A program made the position numbers and the translations under genes. Under the pieces are notes generated by a model that worked only from the letters and a program-made list of their open reading frames with translations, did no database searches and was not told the DNA's origin. Below, piece after piece: positions 18,301 through 28,448 of a DNA stretch of 53,388 nt. Position 1 is the first letter of the stretch. Each line of letters starts with the position of its first letter. This DNA is from Pedosphaera sp. (GTDB taxonomy: Bacteria; Verrucomicrobiota; Verrucomicrobiia; Limisphaerales; DSYF01): positions 1-53,388 of the forward strand of contig JAFMIZ010000008.1 of NCBI GenBank assembly GCA_017853715.1. The letters are read 5' to 3'.

Positions 18301-19038
18301 ATGGGCCGGGCAGATTTGGTTCACTTCAAAAGCGATGACGCGTTGGCCACCGCTGTGGCGGAGGCGTGGCTGGCTGAAATCAAATCAGCGCACCAACAGG
18401 GACGGCGACACTTGGTGGCGTTGTCTGGCGGACGGATTACCAGGAAGCTTTTTGGTGAGGTGGTGCGGATGTGTGGGGCTGGGGCGGGCACTATGGATGG
18501 TGTTCACTTCTTCTGGGCTGATGAACGTTGCCTGCCCCCCGAGGATGCTGAGAGCAATTACCGTCTTGCGCGCGAGTTGTTGTTCGAGCCGTTGCGCATT
18601 CACTCGAACCAAGTTCATCGGATTCGCGGGGAACTAGCGGCAGAGGAAGGCGCGAAGCAGGCGGCTGACGAGTTGCGAGGGATTGATCGATCAGAAGTTG
18701 GGACCATTCCCGTCTTTGATCTTGTGCTGCTTGGTATGGGGGAGGATGCGCATGTGGCTTCGCTTTTCCCAGGTGATGCCACAACTGAAGGTGATCTAAA
18801 ATCCGTGTTCTTGCCTGTTCACAATGCCCCCAAGCCGCCGCCCGATCGGGTCTCACTTGGCCATGGGGCGATTGCTGCTGCTCGTGAGGTTTGGGTGCTG
18901 GCATCAGGGCAGGGGAAGGAAGCCGCTTTGAGGCAATCACTTGCTCCGGGTGGCGGCACGCCGTTGGCGAGGGTGATTCAGAGTCGCGGCCAAACCCGGC
19001 TTTTCACCGATATTTTGCTCGACGGAACTCCAACTTGA
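18301..19038 (+). CDS. pgl: 6-phosphogluconolactonase
   Basis: LVALSGGRITRKLF, VHFFWADERCLPPEDAESNYRLARELL, LVLLGMGEDAHVASLFPG; abuts zwf. Confidence 0.94.
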   Translation: MGRADLVHFKSDDALATAVAEAWLAEIKSAHQQGRRHLVALSGGRITRKLFGEVVRMCGAGAGTMDGVHFFWADERCLPPEDAESNYRLARELLFEPLRIHSNQVHRIRGELAAEEGAKQAADELRGIDRSEVGTIPVFDLVLLGMGEDAHVASLFPGDATTEGDLKSVFLPVHNAPKPPPDRVSLGHGAIAAAREVWVLASGQGKEAALRQSLAPGGGTPLARVIQSRGQTRLFTDILLDGTPT

Positions 19039-19214
19039 GAGCCGGCTTTCGTTTTGCAGCTCTTTGGCCAACACTTGCTCGCGCCTAAGCCCCATGCTTT
19101 TCGCAACGGCTCGTGATTATTGCCACGAACTAATCCCGCAAAATTGCCAGCGATGGCCGGACGACCAAGGGATTGAGTTAAGGAAATCTTCCAACTGCCC
19201 GCATACCCCCAGCT

Positions 19215-19346
19215 TCCGAAAAGCGATTTTATTGTCCGAAAGCCCAATTATCCGTGACTTTTTGACAATTCATCCAAGTGCAACGATTGTGTCTCAGTGG
19301 TGTTAAATCACCATGCTCTTTGAACGATTTTGAGAATTCTTTGAAC
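19215..19346. promoter_or_regulatory. AT-rich intergenic region with short direct repeats and promoter-like TTGACA
   Basis: TCTTTGAAC at 19317 and 19338 (21-bp spacing); TCCGAAA at 19215 and 19235 (20-bp spacing); TTGACA at about 19262. Confidence 0.3.
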
Positions 19347-19512
19347 AGGCAAAGCAACTGCTAAGTCTTATTATCAGATATTTGAGATTTCGCTGTTCGT
19401 TTAGGGTTGGCAGAGAGGTTTTGCTCGCAATGCAGTCCGAACAGCGACCCCCAAGTTGACTGTATTGCCCTTCTGAGCGCCGGGACGACGGCGTATAAAC
19501 CTCATCGTCACC

Positions 19513-19547
19513 GAGGGCCGGATGTAAATCCGGCCCTCCGCCTTTTT
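19513..19547 (+). terminator. Strong intrinsic terminator or leader attenuator upstream of accA
   Basis: GAGGGCCGGAT-gtaa-ATCCGGCCCTC perfect 11-bp stem, then cgccttttt. Confidence 0.8.
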
Positions 19548-19612
19548 GAGGCCAGCGTCCACCCGGAAAACCACGTTGCCTGCGGCATGGGCTGCGGCTA
19601 CTCTCCGCGCCC

Positions 19613-20596
19613 ATGAAGAACGTTCTCGACTTCGAGAAGCCGATCTACGAACTGCAGATCAAGCTCGATGAATTAAAGAGCCATCCCGAGAAACACTCCA
19701 TCGGGATCGAGTTTGAGGAGGAGATTGCCCTCATCCAGCGCAAAATCGAGGAAACCCGCAAACAGATCTTCACCGATCTGACCCCTTGGCAGCGGGTTCA
19801 ATTAGCTCGTCACCCCAAGCGCCCCTTTGCGCTGGATTACATCAAGGATGCGTTCACGGATTTCCACGAGCTCCACGGTGATCGCCGCTTTGCCGATGAT
19901 CGGGCGATCGTGGGTGGGTTTGCCATGATTGGGCAGCAACGTGTGATGGTGATTGGCACGCAAAAGGGGCGCGATACGAAGGAGAACATCCTCCGCAACT
20001 TTGGTTCCGCGCATCCTGAGGGTTATCGCAAGGCCCTTCGCCTGATGCAGATGGCTGATAAGTTTGGTCTCCCGATCGTGACGTTGATCGATACAGCCGG
20101 TGCCTATCCTGGCATTGGTGCCGAGGAGCGTCATATTGCCGAGGCGATTGCCGTGAATTTGCGGGAGATGACGCTGCTCGAAGTGCCGATTGTGGCCGTG
20201 GTGATCGGCGAAGGTGGTTCGGGCGGTGCCTTGGGGATTGGCGTGGCGGACCGCGTCCTCATCATGGAAAACGCTTATTACTCGGTCATCAGCCCCGAAG
20301 GTTGTGCGGCGATCCTTTGGAAAGACCGCACGGCTGCCCCCAAGGCTGCCGAAGCCCTCCGCATCACGGCTCCGGATTTGTTGGAGCTCGGCTTGGTGGA
20401 CGGCATCATCGCCGAGCCGCTGGGGGGTGCGCACACGGATACCCAGGCAACGGCTGCTGCTCTCAAAGATCGCATCTTGAAGGAGATTGAAACTTTAAGT
20501 GCCCTATCCGCCGAGCAGCGACTCAAGGGACGTTACGACAAATTCCGCGCCTTCGGTCACTTCGAGGAAACCGCGGCCACGCCTGTCAGCGCATAG
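19613..20596 (+). CDS. accA: Acetyl-CoA carboxylase carboxyltransferase subunit alpha
   Basis: LDFEKPIYELQIKLDEL, LARHPKRPFALDYI, DTAGAYPGIGAEERHIAEAIAVNLREM, GEGGSGGALGIGVADRVLIMENAYYSVISPEGCAAILWKD. Confidence 0.98.
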   Translation: MKNVLDFEKPIYELQIKLDELKSHPEKHSIGIEFEEEIALIQRKIEETRKQIFTDLTPWQRVQLARHPKRPFALDYIKDAFTDFHELHGDRRFADDRAIVGGFAMIGQQRVMVIGTQKGRDTKENILRNFGSAHPEGYRKALRLMQMADKFGLPIVTLIDTAGAYPGIGAEERHIAEAIAVNLREMTLLEVPIVAVVIGEGGSGGALGIGVADRVLIMENAYYSVISPEGCAAILWKDRTAAPKAAEALRITAPDLLELGLVDGIIAEPLGGAHTDTQATAAALKDRILKEIETLSALSAEQRLKGRYDKFRAFGHFEETAATPVSA

Positions 20597-20831
20597 CCAC
20601 GGTCGAAATTCTTGGTGTTTCCTCGCCGCACCCCACAATCCACGCCCGTTGTTTGATGGATTTAATTGAGGGGATTGTTTGCCTGCATCTCTGCTTGTTT
20701 AATGCCGAAGTTAAACGGCGCTGATAGTGCCGTATTTATTGGAGATAATCAGCGTCGACCTCCACGGGAACTGTTGTAAAAAAGTTAAAAAACAACTTGA
20801 GAAAAAATCCGGCCTCCGCCACTCTCCGCGT

Positions 20832-20863
20832 CCCCAACCCACCGGTTGGGGTCCGGTTTTTTT
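20832..20863 (+). terminator. Intrinsic terminator/attenuator between accA and atpB
   Basis: CCCCAACC-cacc-GGTTGGGG perfect 8-bp stem, then tccggttttttt. Confidence 0.75.
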
Positions 20864-20906
20864 AGAGCCGGACGGAAAGATGCCCGGTTCGATTCAACTT
20901 GTTGCA

Positions 20907-21899
20907 ATGAGTTTGCTCAGAGCCTTTTTAATTGCCGCTTTTCTCGCCTTTGCGCTCCCCTCGGGATGGGCTGTGGTTGAGGAACACTCAGCCGCGGTGG
21001 AAGCGACTGCGGCGGCTCATGATCACTCGGCGACGCAAGATGCCCACGGCGTTGAGGCGGTTCATGCGGAGCACGCTCACGCTGAAGAGCATCACGGTCT
21101 TCCCCCGGCGGCTCCTCGTATCAAGCTCGGCCCGTTGACCGTCACCAACTCCATGATCATGACATGGATCGTTGCGATTGCGGTGATTGGCTTTGCCCAG
21201 CTCGCCACTCGTAATATCAAGGCGGTTCCGTCCGGCATTCAGAATTTCTGGGAGTGGCTCGTTGAATCGCTCTATGACTTTTTGGAGGGTGTTATTGGCC
21301 GTGACCTCGTGAAGAAGTCGTTTTGGTTCTTTGCGACCATTTTCATCTTCATTCTGTTTACCAACTGGGCGGGGCTTTTTCCCGGCGTTGGCACCATTGG
21401 TTGGGGACATCCCAATGCAGAGGGTCACATGGATCACATCGCGCGGCCCTTGCTGCGTGGCGTCAATGCCGACCTCAACATGACTCTCGCCATGGCGATG
21501 ATTTTCTTCGCCTGCTGGACGATCTGGGCTTTGCAATCCAACGGCATCGGCGGCTTCATTTTGCACATCTTCGGTCCCAAGGGCGGAACGACCGGTGCGC
21601 TGAAGGTGCTGATGGTCGTGGTCTTTTTGATGGTGGGCGTTCTCGAGGTGGTTTCCATCGTGTTCCGTCCGGTATCGCTCAGCTTCCGTCTCTACGGAAA
21701 TATTTTCGCGGGTGAAAACATGCTGGAATCCATGGCAGCGATGGGCGGCCCGGCGTTCGGCTGGCTGTTGGCGCTGCCGTTCTACGCAATGGAGATTTTG
21801 GTGGGTTTGGTTCAAGCGCTGGTGTTCATGCTGTTGACGGCAGTCTTTACGCTGCTGATCTGCACACATGATGAGGAACACGAAGGCGCGCATCACTGA
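20907..21899 (+). CDS. atpB: F0F1 ATP synthase subunit a, with signal-peptide-like leader and His-rich N-terminal extension
   Basis: SLSFRLYGNIFAGENML (essential Arg) and C-terminal helices; N-term MSLLRAFLIAAFLAFALPSGWA then a His-rich segment. Confidence 0.95.
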   Translation: MSLLRAFLIAAFLAFALPSGWAVVEEHSAAVEATAAAHDHSATQDAHGVEAVHAEHAHAEEHHGLPPAAPRIKLGPLTVTNSMIMTWIVAIAVIGFAQLATRNIKAVPSGIQNFWEWLVESLYDFLEGVIGRDLVKKSFWFFATIFIFILFTNWAGLFPGVGTIGWGHPNAEGHMDHIARPLLRGVNADLNMTLAMAMIFFACWTIWALQSNGIGGFILHIFGPKGGTTGALKVLMVVVFLMVGVLEVVSIVFRPVSLSFRLYGNIFAGENMLESMAAMGGPAFGWLLALPFYAMEILVGLVQALVFMLLTAVFTLLICTHDEEHEGAHH

Positions 21900-21963
21900 C
21901 AAGATTTCGTCGTTCTGACCGTGTTCAATCGCGGGGGATGATGAGAAAACGAAAGGTAATAAA

Positions 21964-22152
21964 ATGACTGGTAGCATTCACGTTGGTCTGGCCGCCCTCG
22001 GCGCGGCTCTCGGTGTAGGTTTCATTGGTATGAAGGCTTCGGAAGCTGTCGGCCGTAACCCCGGCGCGGCGACGAAGATTCTTGTCCAGGCGATTCTGAG
22101 CACCGCCTTCGCAGAAGGTATCGTGTTCTTCGCGATCTTCTTGGTGAAGTAA
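21964..22152 (+). CDS. atpE: F0F1 ATP synthase subunit c (62 aa)
   Basis: AALGAALGVGFIGMKASEAVGRNPGAATKILVQAILSTAFAEGIVFFAIFLVK; RNP loop and carboxylate Glu; RBS-like gaaagg upstream. Confidence 0.95.
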   Translation: MTGSIHVGLAALGAALGVGFIGMKASEAVGRNPGAATKILVQAILSTAFAEGIVFFAIFLVK

Positions 22153-22206
22153 TGAATCCGGGCGCGGGGCCGAAAAGCCTCGCGCCCCTCAGTCTTGAAT
22201 TTGATT

Positions 22207-22752
22207 ATGGATCTTCAATTCATGTTTGCGGCAGGCGACTTGGCTGAGTTGGCCAAGAGCACAGGCGAGACCTTCGGCTTCCAAAAGCAGTTGTTCATCT
22301 CGCAGGTCATCAGCTTCTGTGTCATCGCCTTCTTGCTGCACCGTTTCGCTTACAAGCCGATTCTGAACGTGCTTGAGGAGCGCAAGCAGCGCATCGCCGA
22401 AGGATTGGTCAACGCCGATAAGATCAAGGCCGAACTCGCCAGTGCCCAGGCCAAGGCTCAGGAGATTGTTGGCCAAGCCGGTGCGCAGGCAAACAAGATC
22501 ATCGAGGAAGCCCGTGCGGTGGGTGCGAAAGAAGTTGAAAAAGCCAGTCAGCAGGCGATTGCCACGGCGAATCAAATCATCGCCAAGGCCAAGGAGTCCA
22601 ATGACGCTGAACTCGCCCGCATGAAGAATGAACTGCGCAAGGAAATGGGCCGTTTGGTGGTCCAAACTTCGGCGCAGGTGACCGGTGGTATCCTGACTGG
22701 CGATCAGCAGAGCCGTTTGGCCGAAGATGCAGCAAAGCAGTTGGCTGCTTAA
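22207..22752 (+). CDS. atpF: F0F1 ATP synthase subunit b
   Basis: FLLHRFAYKPILNVLEERKQRIAEGLVNADKIKAELASAQAKAQEI; start 22195 (TTG) or 22207 (ATG). Confidence 0.93.
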   Translation: MDLQFMFAAGDLAELAKSTGETFGFQKQLFISQVISFCVIAFLLHRFAYKPILNVLEERKQRIAEGLVNADKIKAELASAQAKAQEIVGQAGAQANKIIEEARAVGAKEVEKASQQAIATANQIIAKAKESNDAELARMKNELRKEMGRLVVQTSAQVTGGILTGDQQSRLAEDAAKQLAA

Positions 22753-22777
22753 ATAGATTTAGCCGCGAATTAACCGG

Positions 22778-23170
22778 ATGAAGATCAGCAAACAATCCCG
22801 TCGCGATGGCAAGGCGTTGTTCAACGCCTGCCGCGTGAGTGGTGTGCTGGATGAGGTCAAGGTCCGTCAGGTCTTGACCGAAGTGGTGACCCGCAAGCCG
22901 CGTGGTTACGTGGCGACGCTGCATCATTTTCATCGCCTTGTGAAGCTGGACTTGGCACGCCGCACCGCAGTGGTGGAAAGCGCCACACAGTTGGTTCCGG
23001 CGATTCAGGAAAGTGTGCGCAGCCAGTTGACCGCACGTCACGGTGCCGGTTTGGATTTGTCCTTCAAGGTGAACCCCGGCGTGATTGGTGGACTCAAGGT
23101 CCGCGTTGGCAGTGATATTTATGATGGCACCGTGGCCGGTCGGCTCGCGGCGCTCGAATCCAGTTTGTAA
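22778..23170 (+). CDS. atpH: F0F1 ATP synthase subunit delta (short, 130 aa)
   Basis: C-terminal FKVNPGVIGGLKVRVGSDIYDGTVAGRLAALESSL; position between atpF and atpA. Confidence 0.88.
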   Translation: MKISKQSRRDGKALFNACRVSGVLDEVKVRQVLTEVVTRKPRGYVATLHHFHRLVKLDLARRTAVVESATQLVPAIQESVRSQLTARHGAGLDLSFKVNPGVIGGLKVRVGSDIYDGTVAGRLAALESSL

Positions 23171-23201
23171 GCAGAATAGAATTTAGAACCCATATTTTCC
23201 G

Positions 23202-24734
23202 ATGAGCAACATCCTCCAGGAAATCGAAGCCCAGATTGCCGGCGTCAAGACGACCGTGCAGAAACAAAACGTCGGCATCGTCCGCGAAATCTCCGACGGC
23301 GTCGCCAAGATCGAAGGTCTAACCGACGCGATGCTCAACGAGATGCTTGATTTCGGCAACGGCGTCATCGGCCTCGCGCTGAACCTCGAAGAAACCGAAG
23401 TCGGCGCCATCGTGTTGGGTGATTACCTGCACATCAAGGAAGGCGCCGAGGTCAAGACGACCGGCAAGTTGCTCTCCGTGCCTGTGGGCAAGGGATTGCT
23501 TGGCCGCGTGGTGGACACCCTCGGTCGCCCGGTGGACGGCAAGGGCCCGATCCAAGCCGACAAGTTTTATCCGGTTGAGAAGATTGCGCCTGGCATCGTC
23601 AAGCGTAAGTCCGTCAGCCAGCCGCTCCAGACCGGCATCATGTCCGTGGACGCGATGATCCCGATCGGTCGCGGTCAACGTGAGTTGATCATCGGTGACC
23701 GTTCGACGGGCAAGACCACGATCGGCGTGGACACCATGATCAATCAGGCGCGCATCAACAAGGTGGGCCGCGCTTCAGGCGACAAGGATTTCCGTCCGGT
23801 TTACAACATCTACGTGGCGGTGGGTCAGAAGCAGTCCAACATCGCTCGCGTTATCGCTGAGTTGGAAAAGGCTGGCGCGATGGAGGACACCATCGTCGTC
23901 GCTGCCGGTGCGGACGCTCCTGCCGCTGCGCAATACCTCGCGCCGTTCGCCGGTGCGGCGATGGGTGAATGGTTCATGGATAACGGCATGGATGCGCTCA
24001 TCATCTATGATGATCTCTCCAAGCAGGCTGTTGCCTACCGCCAAGTGTCGCTCGTGCTGAAGCGTCCGTCCGGCCGCGAAGCGTATCCCGGTGACGTGTT
24101 CTACCTCCACAGCCGCCTGCTCGAACGCAGCGCCCGTGTGAACGAAGTCAACGGCAACGGTTCCTTGACGGCGCTGCCGATCATCGAAACGCAGGCTGGC
24201 GACGTCTCCGCTTACATTCCGACGAACGTGATTTCCATCACCGACGGTCAGATCTATCTCGAAACCGACTTGTTCTATCAAGGTGTGCGTCCTGCGATTT
24301 CCGTCGGTCTCTCCGTGAGCCGCGTCGGTTCCGCCGCGCAGATCAAGGCGATGAAGCAGGTGGCTGGTCGTATCAAGGGTGACCTCGCCCAGTTCCGCGA
24401 ACTGGCAGCGTTCGCGCAGTTCGGCTCCGACCTCGACGCGAAGACGCAGGCTGTGCTCGAGCGCGGCAAGCGCATCGTTGAGCTGTTCAAGCAGAACCAA
24501 TACAACCCGATCCCGGTCGAAGTTCAGGCCGCCGTGTTGTGGTCCATGCAGAACAACTTCCTCGATGACGTGGCGGTCGAGAAGGTGAAGGATTTCCAGA
24601 ACAAGCTGACGGACTTCTTGACGAGCCGCAAATCCGCGTTGCTCGACAAGATCCGCACGGAGAAGGCGATCAGTGAAGCCCTCGCCGGTGAACTCAAGGC
24701 CGCCCTCGGCGAGTTCAAGCAGACGTATCGGTAA
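23202..24734 (+). CDS. atpA: F0F1 ATP synthase subunit alpha
   Basis: [73 protein letters not shown]. Confidence 0.99.
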   Translation: MSNILQEIEAQIAGVKTTVQKQNVGIVREISDGVAKIEGLTDAMLNEMLDFGNGVIGLALNLEETEVGAIVLGDYLHIKEGAEVKTTGKLLSVPVGKGLLGRVVDTLGRPVDGKGPIQADKFYPVEKIAPGIVKRKSVSQPLQTGIMSVDAMIPIGRGQRELIIGDRSTGKTTIGVDTMINQARINKVGRASGDKDFRPVYNIYVAVGQKQSNIARVIAELEKAGAMEDTIVVAAGADAPAAAQYLAPFAGAAMGEWFMDNGMDALIIYDDLSKQAVAYRQVSLVLKRPSGREAYPGDVFYLHSRLLERSARVNEVNGNGSLTALPIIETQAGDVSAYIPTNVISITDGQIYLETDLFYQGVRPAISVGLSVSRVGSAAQIKAMKQVAGRIKGDLAQFRELAAFAQFGSDLDAKTQAVLERGKRIVELFKQNQYNPIPVEVQAAVLWSMQNNFLDDVAVEKVKDFQNKLTDFLTSRKSALLDKIRTEKAISEALAGELKAALGEFKQTYR

Positions 24735-24779
24735 GATTTAGGTAAAGTTTTGGTAAAGTTTTAATCAACCCAGCCGCTC

Positions 24780-25658
24780 ATGCCGAGCACACGCGACATA
24801 CGCCGACGTATCAAGTCGGTCAAGAATACGGCGCAAATCACCAAGGCCATGCAGATGGTGGCCTCGGCGAAGATGCGCAAGGCGCAGCAGGCTGCCCTCG
24901 CGGGTCGTCCGTATGCGGCGTTGATGAACAAGGTGCTGGCGCATGCGACGGCGGGAGCGGGCGACTTCACGCATGAATTGCTGGAACATCGTCCGGTCAA
25001 GAAGCGTGCTGTCATTCTGATCAGCACGGACAAGGGCTTGTGCGGTGCGTTGAACACCAACTTGCTGCGCGAAGCGGCCAAGTTCGACAAAGAGTCCACT
25101 GTTTTCATTTGCGCAGGTAAGAAGGCGGGCCAGTGGGCCGCGCGCACCAAGCGCACCATTGCAGCCGAATTCAGCTACAAGGATAACCCGCAATTCGGCG
25201 AAGCCCGGGCGATCTCGAAGTTCGCCCAGGAGATGTTCATCAAGGGTGAGGTGGATGAAGTCATCGTGCTTTACACCAATTTCATCTCGACGCTGACGCA
25301 GAAGCCCGAAGCGCGCCCGATGTTGCCCATCATCGAAATCAAGGGTGTTCAGTCCGGGATTCATGGTGACAGTGAGAAGGTCGCTTTGGAGCAATCCTCG
25401 GTTGATTACCTCTTTGAACCGTCGGCGGCGGAAGTGCTCGGCGAGTTGCTCCCGCGCGCATTGAATTTTGAAGTCTACCAGTTCCTCCTCGAAGCCAAGG
25501 CGTCTGAGCATAGCTCGCGCATGGTGGCGATGAAGAACGCGACGGACAACGCCAAGCAGCTCATCAAGAGCCTCACACTCGAATACAACAAGCTCCGCCA
25601 GGCGAATATCACGAAGGAACTTTTGGAAATCACCACCGCCCAGATGGCGATGGGTTAA
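24780..25658 (+). CDS. atpG: F0F1 ATP synthase subunit gamma
   Basis: MPSTRDIRRRIKSVKNTAQITKAMQMVASAKMRKAQ; LISTDKGLCGALNTNL; C-term YNKLRQANITKELLEITTAQMAMG. Confidence 0.98.
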   Translation: MPSTRDIRRRIKSVKNTAQITKAMQMVASAKMRKAQQAALAGRPYAALMNKVLAHATAGAGDFTHELLEHRPVKKRAVILISTDKGLCGALNTNLLREAAKFDKESTVFICAGKKAGQWAARTKRTIAAEFSYKDNPQFGEARAISKFAQEMFIKGEVDEVIVLYTNFISTLTQKPEARPMLPIIEIKGVQSGIHGDSEKVALEQSSVDYLFEPSAAEVLGELLPRALNFEVYQFLLEAKASEHSSRMVAMKNATDNAKQLIKSLTLEYNKLRQANITKELLEITTAQMAMG

Positions 25659-25680
25659 GCAGCAGACAGAAACATTTTAG

Positions 25681-27141
<1,461 letters not shown>

Positions 27142-27171
27142 TCCGGTTGAAATCTTGAACGGCTGAATCCA

Positions 27172-27582
27172 ATGGCCAACACGCTCAAACTTGAAATTGT
27201 CACGCCGGACGCGGTGACCTACTCGGACTCGGTCGAGATGGTAACGTTGCCGGGTGTGGAAGGCGAGATGGGCGTCTATCCTCAGCACGTGCCCCTCATG
27301 ACGCAGATTGCACCCGGCGAAATCGTCGTGCGCAAGGGCGGTCAGGAGCAGTTGCTCGCCGTCGGCGAAGGCTTCGTGGAGATCACCGGGGAGAGCGTTT
27401 CCATTCTCACCGACATGGCCATCGCGGCGGACAACATTGATGAGGCGAAGGTTGAGGAGGCACGCAAACGTGCTGAGGCGCGTCTGGCGGAGAAGGTTAC
27501 CGCTGAGGAAGAGGCCGCCGTGCGCGCCTCTCTGGCCAATGCGGTGGCCCAGTTGAATGTGAAGCGCCGCCAACGCCGCTGA
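27172..27582 (+). CDS. atpC: F0F1 ATP synthase subunit epsilon
   Basis: LKLEIVTPDAVTYSDSVEMVTLPGVEGEMGVYPQHVPLMTQIAPG; last gene of the operon. Confidence 0.96.
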   Translation: MANTLKLEIVTPDAVTYSDSVEMVTLPGVEGEMGVYPQHVPLMTQIAPGEIVVRKGGQEQLLAVGEGFVEITGESVSILTDMAIAADNIDEAKVEEARKRAEARLAEKVTAEEEAAVRASLANAVAQLNVKRRQRR

Positions 27583-27610
27583 ACTACGGGTAATTACTGA
27601 ACACGACCAG

Positions 27611-27633
27611 ACCCCGCCCCGTGCGGGGTTTTT
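27611..27633 (+). terminator. Intrinsic terminator of the atp operon
   Basis: ACCCCGC-cccgt-GCGGGGT followed by TTTT, directly after atpC. Confidence 0.85.
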
Positions 27634-27697
27634 CGTTGGCATTCGGGGATTTCTGCCTTGCGGTTTACGCGTCAGGAACGAACACTCTTTCAACAAT

Positions 27698-28396
27698 ATG
27701 GATTCAAACATTGTTAGCACTGGCCAGTGGTATTCGCTTCTGGGTTGGGTTGATAAAAATCGCAAGCAGATCATTTCTGCGCTCGTCATTTGCGTCATAG
27801 CGGGGGTGCTGATTGGTTTCATGACTTGGCGCAGCAGCCAGCGTCGCATTGAAGCCGGCCAGAAACTGTCGGCGCTGATCGCTGACGCGGCCGGCAAGAG
27901 TTTGAGTGTCGAGTCCTTGACGCAACTGGCCACCGAATACGATGGAACTGATGCGGCGGCCCGCGCATTGCTCATGGCCGGTGCACAGGCCTTTGCGGAT
28001 GGGAAGGTTCCCGAAGCGGAAGCGTTGTTTCAGCGTTTCGTCGGCGGGTATGAAGGCCATGCGTTGTTGCCCCAAGCCAAGCTTGGTATTGCCGTCTGCT
28101 TGGATGCTCAAGGTAAGGCGGCGGAGGCAGCCGCTGCGTTCAAAGAGGTGGTTGATCGCTTCCCGAATGCAAACACCATCACATCGGCTAAGTTCAATCT
28201 GGCGTCTCTGTATGAGGCGCAGGGTAAGATGGAGTCGGCACGGGACATTTACATGACGCTCACGCAGGACAGCCAGAGCACGTATGGAGCCGAGGCGATT
28301 GCGCGTCTGACCGAGATGTTCCAGAAGAATCCCTCGCTTCGTCCAGGAGCTACCACGCCTGCGCCAGCGCCGATGGCTGTCACCCCCGCATCTTAA
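27698..28396 (+). CDS. YfgM-like, single-TM tetratricopeptide protein
   Basis: N-terminal TM IISALVICVIAGVLIGFMTW, then TPR-like ALFQRFVGGYEGHALLPQAKLGIAVCLDAQGKAAEAAAAFKEVVDRFPNA. Confidence 0.75.
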   Translation: MDSNIVSTGQWYSLLGWVDKNRKQIISALVICVIAGVLIGFMTWRSSQRRIEAGQKLSALIADAAGKSLSVESLTQLATEYDGTDAAARALLMAGAQAFADGKVPEAEALFQRFVGGYEGHALLPQAKLGIAVCLDAQGKAAEAAAAFKEVVDRFPNANTITSAKFNLASLYEAQGKMESARDIYMTLTQDSQSTYGAEAIARLTEMFQKNPSLRPGATTPAPAPMAVTPAS

Positions 28397-28448
28397 ATTC
28401 CCCGCTTACGCATCCTCGAGGAGAACTGGTTGCTTCAGATATTGCGCT

